The notes under the pieces: model-generated
What the model saw: only the letters and a program-made list of their open reading frames with translations
The model's database searches: none
Told to the model about the DNA's origin: nothing
Origin: Streptomyces brasiliensis
Lineage (GTDB): Bacteria; Actinomycetota; Actinomycetes; Streptomycetales; Streptomycetaceae
DNA length: 64,000 bases
Reading direction: 5' to 3'
Assembly (NCBI RefSeq): GCF_014647875.1
Contig: NZ_BMQA01000028.1
Coordinates: 44,452-108,451 of the forward strand
Shown: positions 35,686 through 44,464 of the stretch, piece after piece
Layout: each line of letters starts with the position of its first letter
How positions within the stretch are numbered: position 1 is the first letter of the stretch
Made by a program: the position numbers and the translations under genes

Positions 35686-35707
35686 GAATTGCAAACTTTT
35701 GCAATTC
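35686..35707. promoter_or_regulatory. Perfect palindrome upstream of ArsR-SulP operon
   Basis: GAATTGCAAA-CT-TTTGCAATTC, ten-base arms, 49 bases upstream of the ArsR start and next to the 3' end of the CopCD gene. Strong candidate operator for autoregulation. Confidence 0.8.
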
Positions 35708-35740
35708 AGCAGGCACTGGAGGCTGGGGCCGCTCGCGGGG

Positions 35741-37534
35741 CTACCGCGTGATCTTCACCCGCTTCGGCACGGTCACCTGGTCCACCTCCGACACCCGCAC
35801 CGTCACCTTCATCGTCCAGGTGTCGGCGAGGGGCAGGGCGAGGGAGTCGGTCCCCCAGTAGCCGCCCTTGTCACGCAGCCGGGCGTCGATCGGGCCGATG
35901 CCCCGGGCCGGGAGCGCGAAGGAGACACGGAGTTCCGGGACGGCAGCGAGTCCGCTGTCGGGGCCGAAGACCACGGCCTCCACGGAGTTCGGGCCCACCC
36001 GGCCGGGGTCAAGGGTGATCTGCACCTTGCCGCCCGCACCGCCGACGGCGAAGGGGACGGTCGTCACGCTCGCGGCCGGGATGTCGGTCGCCGCTCCCGC
36101 CGTCGACGCCTCGGCCGTGGCCCGGCCCGGCGGGGTGCCCGTCAGCACGGTCGTGACGACCAGCACCGTGACGCCGACGGCGACTTCGGCGAGGACGGAA
36201 CGCCGGAGACCACGGGGGTCCGGTGCGGAGGGTCGTTCCTCCGCGGCCGCTTCGGGTGCGGAGGAACGACCTTCCGCAGGCGGTCCGCCCACCAGCTCCG
36301 GCACCCGCTCCGGTACGGCGGCCTCCGCCCCCGCGAGCCGCGCCGTCCAGCGCCGGCACCGGGCCGCGGCGGCCAACAGCAGGGCCACGGCGGCGAGTTT
36401 GACGAGCAGGATCCGGCCGTACGACGTGCCGGTGAGCGCACTCCAGGAGCCGAGGCCGCGCCAGGACTGGTAGACGCCGGTGACGGCCAGGACGGTCACG
36501 GAGGCGAGAGCGAGGCGGGAGAAGCGGGTGACCGCGATCGCGGGAAGGGGCTCCGTGGCCCGGTACAGCGTCGTGAGCAGGGCGGTCAGGCCGCCGAGCC
36601 ACACGGCCATCGCCAGCAGGTGCAGCACCGAGGAGGCCATCGCCGCCGGGACCTGGATCCCGGCGGCGGCGTGTTCGGCGGCGGCCCAGGTCAGGGCCAG
36701 GGCGACGGCGGTGACGGCGCCCGCGGCGAGGACCGGCCGGGACCCGTTCCGTAGCCGTGGCAGCAGCGCGCCCGCCACGAGCAGCAGGGCGAGGCGGGCC
36801 AGCAGGGCCAGACCGGGTCTGCCGGTGGCCGTGCGGGCGAGGGCGTCCGGGTCGAGGGCCGACGCCGGTCCCGTGCCCGCCTCGTACGGGGCGCGCAGCA
36901 CCAGCAGCACCACGGTCGAGGCGAGCAGCGCCCGCCGGCCCGTCCGCAGCGGTCCGCGCAGGGGGCCCGGGTCCGGCGGGCGGCAGACGGCCAGGAAGAC
37001 CGCCGTGCCGATGAGCAGCGCGACGGCGAGGTAGGCGACGTAGCGGGCGATGTCGTAGAGGCTGCCCGTGGCGGGGTCCTCGACCGGGCCGGAACCGATG
37101 TTCACCATGGTCGGGGAGGGTTTGCCGACGGAGAAGGTGAAGGCGCCGGCGACCGGGTGGCTGTCGGCCGAGACCACCCGCCAGGCCACGGTGAAGGTGC
37201 CGGTGCCGAGCCCGCCGGGCAGGCTCACCCGGGCTGTGTCGGAACGGCCGGGCGCGTGTTCCGGCTCGCCGGTGTCGATCCGGTGGTTGGCGGGGTCGTA
37301 CACGCGGAAGGAGTCGTCGAGCAGGCCGACGGACTCGGTGAAGGTCAGAGTGACGTGCGCCGGGGCCGACTTGAGCACGGCCGCGTCGGCGGGGTCGGTG
37401 GCGCGGAGGGCGGCGTGCGCGGAAGCGGGGGACGCCCCGAGGAGGAGCAGGACCAGCACGGAGCCGAGCAGCACCAGCCCGCGAAGTCGCCGGAGTCCGC
37501 CGTACGCGCCGTATCTGCTCTGCCCTTCGCCCAC
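35741..37534 (-). CDS. CopC-CopD fusion copper resistance protein
   Basis: 597 residues. Signal peptide ending ASPASA so that mature His40 (HAALRATDP) becomes the N-terminal copper ligand; CopC domain 40-135 with VVSADSHPVAGAF supplying Asp124/His126. Then about eight to nine membrane helices of the CopD domain (160-400), a linker with a Glu-rich repeat, another helix, and a C-terminal extracytoplasmic beta domain ending RVSEVDQVTVPKRVKITR. Typical YcnJ/PcoCD arrangement for copper handling. GTG start. It is monocistronic as far as visible. Confidence 0.88.
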   Translation of the reverse strand: MGEGQSRYGAYGGLRRLRGLVLLGSVLVLLLLGASPASAHAALRATDPADAAVLKSAPAHVTLTFTESVGLLDDSFRVYDPANHRIDTGEPEHAPGRSDTARVSLPGGLGTGTFTVAWRVVSADSHPVAGAFTFSVGKPSPTMVNIGSGPVEDPATGSLYDIARYVAYLAVALLIGTAVFLAVCRPPDPGPLRGPLRTGRRALLASTVVLLVLRAPYEAGTGPASALDPDALARTATGRPGLALLARLALLLVAGALLPRLRNGSRPVLAAGAVTAVALALTWAAAEHAAAGIQVPAAMASSVLHLLAMAVWLGGLTALLTTLYRATEPLPAIAVTRFSRLALASVTVLAVTGVYQSWRGLGSWSALTGTSYGRILLVKLAAVALLLAAAARCRRWTARLAGAEAAVPERVPELVGGPPAEGRSSAPEAAAEERPSAPDPRGLRRSVLAEVAVGVTVLVVTTVLTGTPPGRATAEASTAGAATDIPAASVTTVPFAVGGAGGKVQITLDPGRVGPNSVEAVVFGPDSGLAAVPELRVSFALPARGIGPIDARLRDKGGYWGTDSLALPLADTWTMKVTVRVSEVDQVTVPKRVKITR

Positions 37535-37612
37535 GTCACCGCTCCGTCTCCGTGCTCGCGCCGCCTCCGGTACGTACGGACGGATCGGCCGCCGCGCTCA
37601 CCGGCGATGGTG

Positions 37613-40306
37613 TCAGGAGTGCTCCGGGAAGGCCGTCTCCCGGGTGAGGAAGGCGAGTTGAGCGTGCTTCTCGGGCAAGTGGATGTCGGGGAGGTCCACT
37701 TCGGGCAGGACCACGACCGGTCCGGGTACGAAGCCCTGCTTGAGGAAGCGGGCGACAGCCTTGTCGTTGCGCACGTCGGGGTCGACGACGACCCGCCGTC
37801 GGTCCAGGCCGAGCAGGACGTACGACGTGCACACCGACAGCAGCGCCGTCGACCAGCCGGACAGCGGGCCGTCCGATCCTGCGGGGGCCAGCAGCAGGTG
37901 GAAGCCGATGTCACCGGGGCGCACCTCGTAGCACTCGCTCACCCGGTCGGCGTCGGGCTCGTACGTCTGGAGCACGGCGACGGGTGCGCCGTCCTTGACG
38001 ACGAGGAAGGCGTGATGGGTGTCGAGGGTGTCCATGTGGGTGTAGATCTCGGCCACTTGGTCCCTGGTGAGGCCGTTCATGCCCCAGAAGGAGGCGCGTT
38101 CCTCGGTGACCCAGGCGTGCACCACGTCGGCGTCCGCCTGCGGGTCGAGGGGCAGGATGCGGACGGCTCCGAAGCCGCCGACCAACTGCTCGTGGACCGC
38201 CTCGCGGTCGGGGGTGTACGGCTCGGGCATCCTGGTCTCCTTCGTCAGCAGGTTCCAGTCGGTGACGACCGGCACGAGATCTCCCTCGGCCCACAAGGGG
38301 AGTTGGTCGCGGTGGTGGGGTGCGCCGGGGACGCCGTCGGCGCCGAAGGGCACCACCCAGCGGCTGTCCTCGCGGCGGGCCAGGTCCCAGACGTATCGGG
38401 CGGCCGGGCCACGGGCGGCGAAGTCGGTGAGCCCGGGCACGGAAGAGGTGCACAGCACACAGTCGTGGTCGCCGGACAGACCGGGTTCGGCGAACGGCGC
38501 CCCGGCGAGCGCCCGCCAGGGGGCGAGGCGGTGGGTGTCGGCCCAGGTGCGGTCCGGCCGGTCGGCGGCGACCTCCTCGACGGCCGCGCGGACGGCGGCG
38601 GGCCGGTCGATGCCGTACAACTCCTCGGCGCGCAGCAGATGTTCCAGGGCGAAGCCGACGCGCGGGACGAGCGCCAGCCAGGGGAGCAGCACCTCCGGGT
38701 AGGCGGGCGGCCGGGTGAGGGGCGCGAAAGCGGGGTCGGCGGCGAGCCTGCGGACGACCGCCGTGCGCACCGCCGCGAAGGCCGCCGCCTCCGTGCTGTC
38801 CGCGTCCATGTGGCGGTTCCAGGCCAGGAGGCGGTCCCGGAGGCGGGCGGCCGACGGGGTGAGGTCGTCGAGGGCGGCCAGGTGCCCGAGCAGGGGGGCG
38901 GCGGAGGCGAGGTGGGTGTCGGCGTGCAGGGCGGGCATGTCGGCGGCACACCAGGTGCGGCGCGCATCGAGGAGGGCGCGGATGCGGTCGGCACGATGGG
39001 GCGGGGCGAACTCGACGCCGAGGGGGGCCGCGGGACCGCGCTGGTTCGCCATCACGGCGACGCCGTCGGTCAGGCCGGCTCGGGGCGTCTCGTGCCATCC
39101 GCGCCACTCGTGTCCGGGTTCCCAGGCGGGCACCAGCCGAGTCCGGTTGGCCTCGGACCGCACAGGCACCCGGCCCGCGACCCGGTGCAGCACACCGCCG
39201 TCGGTGTCGGCGGCCTGTACGACGTTCACCGGCTCGGCCCAGGCGTCCAGGGCCCGGTCGACGTCGGTGACCGTACGCGCCCGCAGGAGGGGGAGAAGAG
39301 CACCGAAGCCGAGGTCCTCGGTGACCCGGGGTGGGTGGCGCAGGGCGACAGCCAGGGGGATGTCGTCGGTCGGGGTGGACCCCTCCAGGCCCTCCGGGCC
39401 CCCGGCGATCACCGGGCCGCGCTGCGTCTCGATCACCTCGATCTCGACCGGCGACTCCCCCGCGACCCGCACCGTCTCCGTGTGCCGGGCGGCGCGTGTC
39501 CAGGTGCCGTCGGGCCCCAGGGCCTCCACGCCGGCGCCCGTGCGGCGCAGCCGCTCGCGGTACAGGTCCTGGTAATCGGCCATGGCGTTGGTGATGGCCC
39601 ACGCGACCGTCCCGGCGTGGCCGAAGTGGGCGAGGCCGGGAACGCCCGGGACCGCGAGGCCGACCACGTCGAACTCGGGGCAGGCGAGCCGGATCTGCTG
39701 GTAGACGCCGGGGTCCTCGATGAACCGGTGCGGGTCGCCCGCCACGATCGCCCGCCCGGTGACAGTCCGCTCTCCGGCGACCAGCCAGCCGTTGCTGCCG
39801 GAGGTGCCCGGACCGTCGGTGGCGAACAGCCCCACCGCCTTCGGGCCCAGGTGCCGTATCGCCTCCTCCCGCCACAGCTTGGCCGGGAACCCGGCGAACA
39901 GGATGTGGGTGCCGAGCCAGACGCCGAGCGGGTTCCACGGCTCCCAACGGCCGGGCTCCAGACCGGACTTCGCGAACTCGGGCGCTCGGCCTGCGCCCCG
40001 GGCCAGCCCCTCGTTGACGCCGTCGACGTACGCCCGTACCCAGTCGGCCGTCTCCGGGTCCCGTCTCTCCAGGGCCTCGAAGCAGCGTCTGGCGGTGTCG
40101 TCGAGGCGGGCGCGGCGCGCGAACACGTCCCAGGACAGGGCGTCCGGACCGAGGAAGGACGCCGAGGTGCCCCGCGACCGGTGCCGCTCGACCTCGAGCT
40201 GCCAGGCCCGGTCGAGCGCGGTGACGCGGCCCTGGGCACGGGCGAGTTCACGGGCGCTGCCGGCCCGCAGATGCGGAATGCCGTAGGCATCGCGGTAGGT
40301 CTCCAC
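37613..40306 (-). CDS. Penicillin amidase fused to IucB-like N-acetyltransferase
   Basis: 897 residues. Residues 1-690: Ntn-hydrolase of the penicillin amidase family, cytosolic (no signal), with YGIPHLRAGS near the start and the autoproteolysis/nucleophile site TSGSNGWLVAGE (Ser171), then GDPHRF. Residues 693-897: GNAT acyltransferase of the siderophore type (ASFWGMNGLTRDQV, GDIGFHLLLAP, RVVVDPDVRNDKAVARFLKQ), as in IucB/RhbD. The join KETRMPEP contains AAGGAG and an in-frame ATG at 38230 at proper spacing, a relic start, so the second protein may also be made alone. An iron box precedes the gene. Confidence 0.88.
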   Translation of the reverse strand: METYRDAYGIPHLRAGSARELARAQGRVTALDRAWQLEVERHRSRGTSASFLGPDALSWDVFARRARLDDTARRCFEALERRDPETADWVRAYVDGVNEGLARGAGRAPEFAKSGLEPGRWEPWNPLGVWLGTHILFAGFPAKLWREEAIRHLGPKAVGLFATDGPGTSGSNGWLVAGERTVTGRAIVAGDPHRFIEDPGVYQQIRLACPEFDVVGLAVPGVPGLAHFGHAGTVAWAITNAMADYQDLYRERLRRTGAGVEALGPDGTWTRAARHTETVRVAGESPVEIEVIETQRGPVIAGGPEGLEGSTPTDDIPLAVALRHPPRVTEDLGFGALLPLLRARTVTDVDRALDAWAEPVNVVQAADTDGGVLHRVAGRVPVRSEANRTRLVPAWEPGHEWRGWHETPRAGLTDGVAVMANQRGPAAPLGVEFAPPHRADRIRALLDARRTWCAADMPALHADTHLASAAPLLGHLAALDDLTPSAARLRDRLLAWNRHMDADSTEAAAFAAVRTAVVRRLAADPAFAPLTRPPAYPEVLLPWLALVPRVGFALEHLLRAEELYGIDRPAAVRAAVEEVAADRPDRTWADTHRLAPWRALAGAPFAEPGLSGDHDCVLCTSSVPGLTDFAARGPAARYVWDLARREDSRWVVPFGADGVPGAPHHRDQLPLWAEGDLVPVVTDWNLLTKETRMPEPYTPDREAVHEQLVGGFGAVRILPLDPQADADVVHAWVTEERASFWGMNGLTRDQVAEIYTHMDTLDTHHAFLVVKDGAPVAVLQTYEPDADRVSECYEVRPGDIGFHLLLAPAGSDGPLSGWSTALLSVCTSYVLLGLDRRRVVVDPDVRNDKAVARFLKQGFVPGPVVVLPEVDLPDIHLPEKHAQLAFLTRETAFPEHS

Positions 40307-40324
40307 AGCACGACCCTCTCACTT

Positions 40325-40343
40325 TTAGGTTAGCCTTACCTAA
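40325..40343. promoter_or_regulatory. Iron box (DmdR/IdeR operator)
   Basis: TTAGGTTAGCCTTACCTAA, a 19-bp near-perfect match to the actinobacterial iron-box palindrome, between the amidase-acetyltransferase fusion and the SIP gene; should repress both when iron is plentiful. Confidence 0.92.
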
Positions 40344-40396
40344 GTAATCGGTAGGGGAATCGTACGCGAGAGGTGGACCCCGCATGAGCCAGGGAC

Positions 40397-40807
40397 GTGG
40401 ACCGGGAGGCCACGGTCCCGGGCACGGGCTGCACGCACCCGTCCCCCGCGCCCACCCACGTCCTGGCGATCGGCGACCCGGCATCGCTTCCGGCGGTCAA
40501 CTCCCTGCCGACCGCGCTCGGTCCGGCCCCGGCGACCGTCCGGTTCGAGGGCACCCTGGACGGCCTCCCCCGCCCCACGGACCCGGCCAGTCACGAGATC
40601 CGCGAGGTCCCGCGCCGCGACGCGGGCGCCCATCTGGTCGAACGTGTCCGCGCCGGACTTCCCGCACCCCTCGCGTCCAGCGAGCACCCGTACATCTGGA
40701 TCGCCTGCGACACGGGCACCACCCGCGCCCTGTCGTCGTACGTCCGCAAGGAACTCGCGGTACCGGGGCAGCGGGTGCAGGCGCTGGGGTACTGGCGCGC
40801 GACCTGA
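40397..40807 (+). CDS. Short SIP-type siderophore-interacting protein
   Basis: 136 residues. Corresponds to the C-terminal NAD(P)-binding half of siderophore-interacting ferric reductases: HVLAIGDPASLPAVNSL and YIWIACDTGTTRALSSYVRK with ALGYWRAT at the end. The FAD-binding half is absent; short forms of this kind recur in Streptomyces. The GTG at 40397 is the only start after an in-frame stop, but its ribosome site is poor. Divergent from the fusion gene with the iron box between. Confidence 0.75.
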   Translation: MDREATVPGTGCTHPSPAPTHVLAIGDPASLPAVNSLPTALGPAPATVRFEGTLDGLPRPTDPASHEIREVPRRDAGAHLVERVRAGLPAPLASSEHPYIWIACDTGTTRALSSYVRKELAVPGQRVQALGYWRAT

Positions 40808-40831
40808 ACCGGCGCGCGGGATCATCGAGCC

Positions 40832-41419
40832 ATGGACGTGACCGTGCACCTCGCCCAGGACCCCGAGGCCGACGCCCTCCTCGGACGCAGCGCCCTCGCC
40901 GCGCTGACCGGCATGCTGCTGGACCAGCAGATCCCGATGGAGTGGGCGTTCAAGGGCCCGGCGACCATCGCCGCGCGGCTCGGCGCCGACGACCTGGACG
41001 CGCACGAGATCGCCGCCCAGGACCCGGAGGCGTTCGCCGCGGTACTCTCCGAGAAGCCGGCCGTGCACCGCTATCCGGGCTCGATGGCCAAGCGGATCCA
41101 CGTACTGTGCCAATACCTCGTCGAGCACTACGACGGTGACGCCGAGGCGATCTGGCAGGGCGTCGACAGCGGGGCCGAACTGCTGAAACGCCTCGAGGCC
41201 CTGCCCGGCTTCGGCAGACAGAAGGCGCAGATCTTCCTGGCCCTGCTCGGCAAACAGCTCGGCGTACGGCCCAAGGGCTGGCGGGAGGCGGCGGGCGTGT
41301 ACGGCGAGGCGAAGTCCTTCCGGTCCGTCGCCGACATCACCGGACCGGAGTCCCTGGCCAAGGTGCGGGCGCACAAGCAGGAGATGAAGGCGGCGGCCAA
41401 GGCGGCGAAGAAGGGCTAG
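40832..41419 (+). CDS. HhH-GPD-type base excision repair protein
   Basis: 195 residues. Helix-hairpin-helix signature LEALPGFGRQKAQIFLALLG and a glycosylase-like N domain with ALTGMLLDQQIPMEWAFKGP. No FeS cluster Cys. Lys/Ala-rich tail. Probably a DNA glycosylase of the compact actinobacterial type; damaged base unknown. Confidence 0.85.
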   Translation: MDVTVHLAQDPEADALLGRSALAALTGMLLDQQIPMEWAFKGPATIAARLGADDLDAHEIAAQDPEAFAAVLSEKPAVHRYPGSMAKRIHVLCQYLVEHYDGDAEAIWQGVDSGAELLKRLEALPGFGRQKAQIFLALLGKQLGVRPKGWREAAGVYGEAKSFRSVADITGPESLAKVRAHKQEMKAAAKAAKKG

Positions 41420-41477
41420 TCATCCGGGTGGCCCGCGTCCACTGGCGGGCGGTGGCCCCGTGATCAAAACATGGGGC

Positions 41478-42146
41478 ATGACCGAGCCACTCAGCAGCGG
41501 CTCCCCCGAGGGCCGGGAGTTCGACGACCGCAAGGTCCACGCCACCCGGGACGCGGCCGGCCACCACGAGCCGGAGCCGCCCTTCGAAGGCCCTCTGCAC
41601 GCCCTCTCCCGCGCGGCCTGGCAGGTCGTCCTGCTCACCGGCGTCGCGTCTCTGATCCTGGGCGTCCTCGTGCTCATCTGGCCGAGTGCGTCCCTGCTCG
41701 CCGCCGGTGTCCTCTTCGGCGTCTACCTGCTGGTCAGCGGCGCCTTCCAGCTGGTCTCCGCATTCGGCACGCACAGGGCGACCTCACTGCGCGTGCTGGC
41801 GTTCATCAGCGGCGCGCTGTCGATCGTGCTGGGTCTGTTCTGCTTCCGCGGCCCCATGCAGTCGATCCTGCTGCTCGCCCTGTGGATCGGGATCGGCTGG
41901 CTGATCCGCGGGATCACCCAGACCCTGGCCGCCCTCTCCGACAGCTCCATGCCCGCGCGCGGCTGGCAGGTCTTCCTCGGGATCGTCACGTTCGTCGCCG
42001 GAATCGTGCTGATCGACTCGCCCTTCGCGTCGGTCGCCGTACTGACCCTGGTCGCGGGCATCTGGCTGATCGTGGTCGGCATCGCCGAGATCATCACCGC
42101 GTTCCGGATCCGCGGCCGCGCCCAGCTGGTGCCGCACGCGGTGTGA
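41478..42146 (+). CDS. HdeD family membrane protein
   Basis: 222 residues. Polar N terminus of about 45 residues then six membrane helices in three pairs (LILGVLVLIWPSASLLAAGV, SIVLGLFCFRGP, AGIVLIDSPFASVAVLTLVA) as in HdeD acid-resistance proteins. I start at the ATG of MTEPLSSG; an in-frame GTG at 41460 is possible. Function in Streptomyces unknown. Confidence 0.82.
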   Translation: MTEPLSSGSPEGREFDDRKVHATRDAAGHHEPEPPFEGPLHALSRAAWQVVLLTGVASLILGVLVLIWPSASLLAAGVLFGVYLLVSGAFQLVSAFGTHRATSLRVLAFISGALSIVLGLFCFRGPMQSILLLALWIGIGWLIRGITQTLAALSDSSMPARGWQVFLGIVTFVAGIVLIDSPFASVAVLTLVAGIWLIVVGIAEIITAFRIRGRAQLVPHAV

Positions 42147-42225
42147 GCGCCGTCCGTAGCCCGTGCGAGCGGTTCTCCGGACCGCCGTGCTGCACCCACC
42201 GCATCCGCCGGGGAGACGACCTCCG

Positions 42226-42540
42226 ATGAGCACCGCACCGAGCCTCCCGCACGGCCAGGCCTGGCTGCGATCGCTCGTGCTGCTGCTCGCCCTGCTGGTC
42301 CCGAGCACGCACGCCGACGTGCACGCGGTGCAGGTCGCGGCCGTGGACGTCGCCGAGCACGTCGTCCTGGACACGGCGCTGCGGCCGCCGTCCCGGACCG
42401 CCCACCACCCCGACGTACCCGAGCACCCCGCGCCCGCGCCCGTCCCGGCGCCCCCCGCGCCCGAGGCCCGCCCGTTCCCGGCGCCGCCGCAGCCGCAGCA
42501 GGCGCTGCACACCCTGCGCTCCGTGGTCCTGCGCTGCTGA
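42226..42540 (+). CDS. Small secreted Pro/His-rich protein
   Basis: 104 residues. Hydrophobic signal-like segment WLRSLVLLLALLVPSTHA then His-, Pro- and Ala-rich sequence ending VVLRC. Start at the ATG after GGGGAG (about 13 bases). No family recognised; could bind metal through its His residues. Confidence 0.55.
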   Translation: MSTAPSLPHGQAWLRSLVLLLALLVPSTHADVHAVQVAAVDVAEHVVLDTALRPPSRTAHHPDVPEHPAPAPVPAPPAPEARPFPAPPQPQQALHTLRSVVLRC

Positions 42541-42614
42541 CAGACCCCCGCACGAGGTCCGTCGGTCCATCGCACGAACACGTCCGCCGCAAGGACGCAA
42601 GGAGCACAGAAGCC

Positions 42615-42740
42615 ATGCCCACAGATCCGTACGCCGTTCTGCGCGCCCTGCTGCGCGCGGAAGCCCTGCGCAGCACGCCCAAGTCCCAGGTGAACAAGCC
42701 GAAACCGCCGCAGCATCCCGCGCGGCGCGAACACGCCTGA
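42615..42740 (+). CDS. 41-residue basic protein
   Basis: MPTDPYAVLRALLRAEALRS start and a Lys/Pro/Arg tail. AAGGAG lies upstream. Short but with good codon bias. Unknown function. Confidence 0.5.
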   Translation: MPTDPYAVLRALLRAEALRSTPKSQVNKPKPPQHPARREHA

Positions 42741-43043
42741 CCGAGGAGCCGGGCCGTCCTCAACGAGCCGATCGCGACAAGGTCACGCGTACGACACCCG
42801 AACTCCGATTCGACCCGCGGGAACGTCCGCTCCCGCGGGTCGACCACGACCGTGGCGCTCACGCACGCACGCCGGCACTCACGTGAACTCACTCAACCGG
42901 AGGCAGATCCGAACTCTTGTTTCCGCGACTGCTGTTCCTCACAGGTGCTTTCGTAACCTTTACGGCGTTTGCAACGTCCTTTCCAGCGTCGCACTGCGCC
43001 GCCACGGCTGCGCCCGGAACGTGTTGACCGGTAGGCTTTCCGT
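42741..43043. other. Intergenic region with perfect hairpin
   Basis: No gene seen. CGACCCGCGGGA (42811-42822) and TCCCGCGGGTCG (42831-42842) form a 12-bp stem, a probable terminator for the small genes upstream. The last part is AT-richer and carries TAGGCT about seven bases before the next GTG, consistent with a leaderless start. Confidence 0.6.
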
Positions 43044-43340
43044 GTGATCTTCAAGCGCATCGGAAACGGCCGGCCGTACCCCGACCACGGCCGGGAAAGC
43101 ACCCGGCAGTGGGCGGACGTCGCGCCGCGCCCGGTCCGCCTCGATCAGCTCGTGACGACCAAGGGGCAGCTCGACCTGGAAACACTGCTGGCCGAGGACT
43201 CGACGTTCTACGGCGACCTCTTCGCGCACGTCGTGAAGTGGCAGGGCGACCTGTACCTGGAGGACGGCCTCCACCGCGCCGTCCGCGCGGCGCTGCAGCA
43301 GCGACAGGTGCTCCACGCGCGCGTGCTCGAGCTGGACTGA
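43044..43340 (+). CDS. Small conserved protein, ParB/VapB-like
   Basis: 98 residues. VRLDQLVTTKGQLDLETLLA and YLEDGLHRAVRAALQQRQVL: the xxDGxHRxxA pattern recalls ParB/sulfiredoxin-like folds, and related sequences are often annotated as VapB-like antitoxin (recalled). There is no toxin gene beside it. GTG start, probably leaderless. Confidence 0.6.
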   Translation: MIFKRIGNGRPYPDHGRESTRQWADVAPRPVRLDQLVTTKGQLDLETLLAEDSTFYGDLFAHVVKWQGDLYLEDGLHRAVRAALQQRQVLHARVLELD

Positions 43341-43449
43341 GGCTCCTCGGGACACGCCCCGGTAGGGGCTTGACCCTTTCGGGTTCTCCTGGGCGCTGTC
43401 GAATGATCATCTAGTAGGCACGGCCGCTCCGGCGCACTACGCTGCGGCC

Positions 43450-44085
43450 ATGAGCATGCTGACTCCCCAGGGCATGGGCGGCGAGTACCGGATCACCGGG
43501 TCCAAATACCCGCGCATGCGCCCTCGCCGGCGGCGCGGCAGGCTCGCGTTCGGAGTGGTCGCCTCCGTCGCCGCGCTCGGCCTGATCGGCTGGGGCACCC
43601 TGCAGCTCATCGACGTGTTCACGGGCGGCGGCAAGAAGGCGTCGGCGGCGGGAACCGGCGCGTGCCCACCGAAGGCAAGCCCGTCGGCCCGGCCCACGGT
43701 GGCCCTGCCCGCCCCGGCGAAGATCACGGTCAACGTCTACAACGCGACACAGCGCACCGGCCTGGCGAAGACCACGGCCGACGAGCTGAAGAAGCGCGGC
43801 TTCATGATCGGCGAAGTGGGCAACGCACCGGCGCAGTTCGACAAGAAGATCAAGGGCACGGGGATCCTGCTGGGCCCGGCCTCCTCGTTGAACACCTCGT
43901 TGCCGGTCCTGGCCACCCAGCTGACCACAGCCGAACGCCGCACGGACGCGGCCCGCAAGGCCCCGACCCTGGACCTCATCCTCGGCGACGCCTTCAAGAC
44001 CCTGACGACGAAGCCGGAAGCGGACAGGGCCCTGACGAAACTGACGGCACCGGAGCCCACGGGAGCACCGACGAAGAAGTGCTGA
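43450..44085 (+). CDS. LytR C-terminal domain membrane protein
   Basis: 211 residues. Arg-rich cytoplasmic N terminus (RMRPRRRRGR), one membrane helix about 33-53, then an external LytR_C domain: KITVNVYNATQRTGLAKTTA and ELKKRGFMIGEVGNA. Family members occur alone or appended to LytR-CpsA-Psr cell-wall ligases. Confidence 0.85.
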   Translation: MSMLTPQGMGGEYRITGSKYPRMRPRRRRGRLAFGVVASVAALGLIGWGTLQLIDVFTGGGKKASAAGTGACPPKASPSARPTVALPAPAKITVNVYNATQRTGLAKTTADELKKRGFMIGEVGNAPAQFDKKIKGTGILLGPASSLNTSLPVLATQLTTAERRTDAARKAPTLDLILGDAFKTLTTKPEADRALTKLTAPEPTGAPTKKC

Positions 44086-44464
44086 GGCCGGCTCACGCCG
44101 GGGCTTGCCGAGGGGCCGCACAGGCAGGGGTACGGCCCAGCGCCGAACGCCCCGCACACCCACTCGCCGAACCCGGCTACCGTCCGCTGCCCTGGCGACC
44201 GACCTCGCCACGGTGGACTGCGGGCCGAGGGTTCCGCGCCGACCGGCTCCGGTGCGGACGGCCGTACTCCGACCGGCCCTCCGTCGGCCGACACTTCCGG
44301 CGCCCGCCAGGGGCGGGACAGCCCGCGCTCGACGACCACGCGACCGGCCCGCCCGCGCAGAGCCGGACCGCAGAGGACCTACGCCGACCGACCTCGGCGC
44401 GATGGGCCGCACGCCGAAGGACCCGAGCCGTTCCTTCCGGCCCGGGTCCCCTCCCGGCCCGTCG
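44086..44464. other. GC-rich intergenic region
   Basis: About 380 bases between convergent LytR_C and upp genes. All frames are open from extreme GC content but give Arg/Pro-rich nonsense. I see no gene; a GCCGGCTCACGCCGGGGC stem follows the LytR_C stop. Confidence 0.5.

Noticed and set aside
37157..40333. 1058-codon plus-strand frame
   Set aside because: Antisense of the amidase-acetyltransferase fusion; codon bias is wrong.
43044..43340. Complete toxin-antitoxin pair
   Set aside because: The VapB-like label is only recalled; the next gene is a LytR_C membrane protein, not a PIN-domain toxin.
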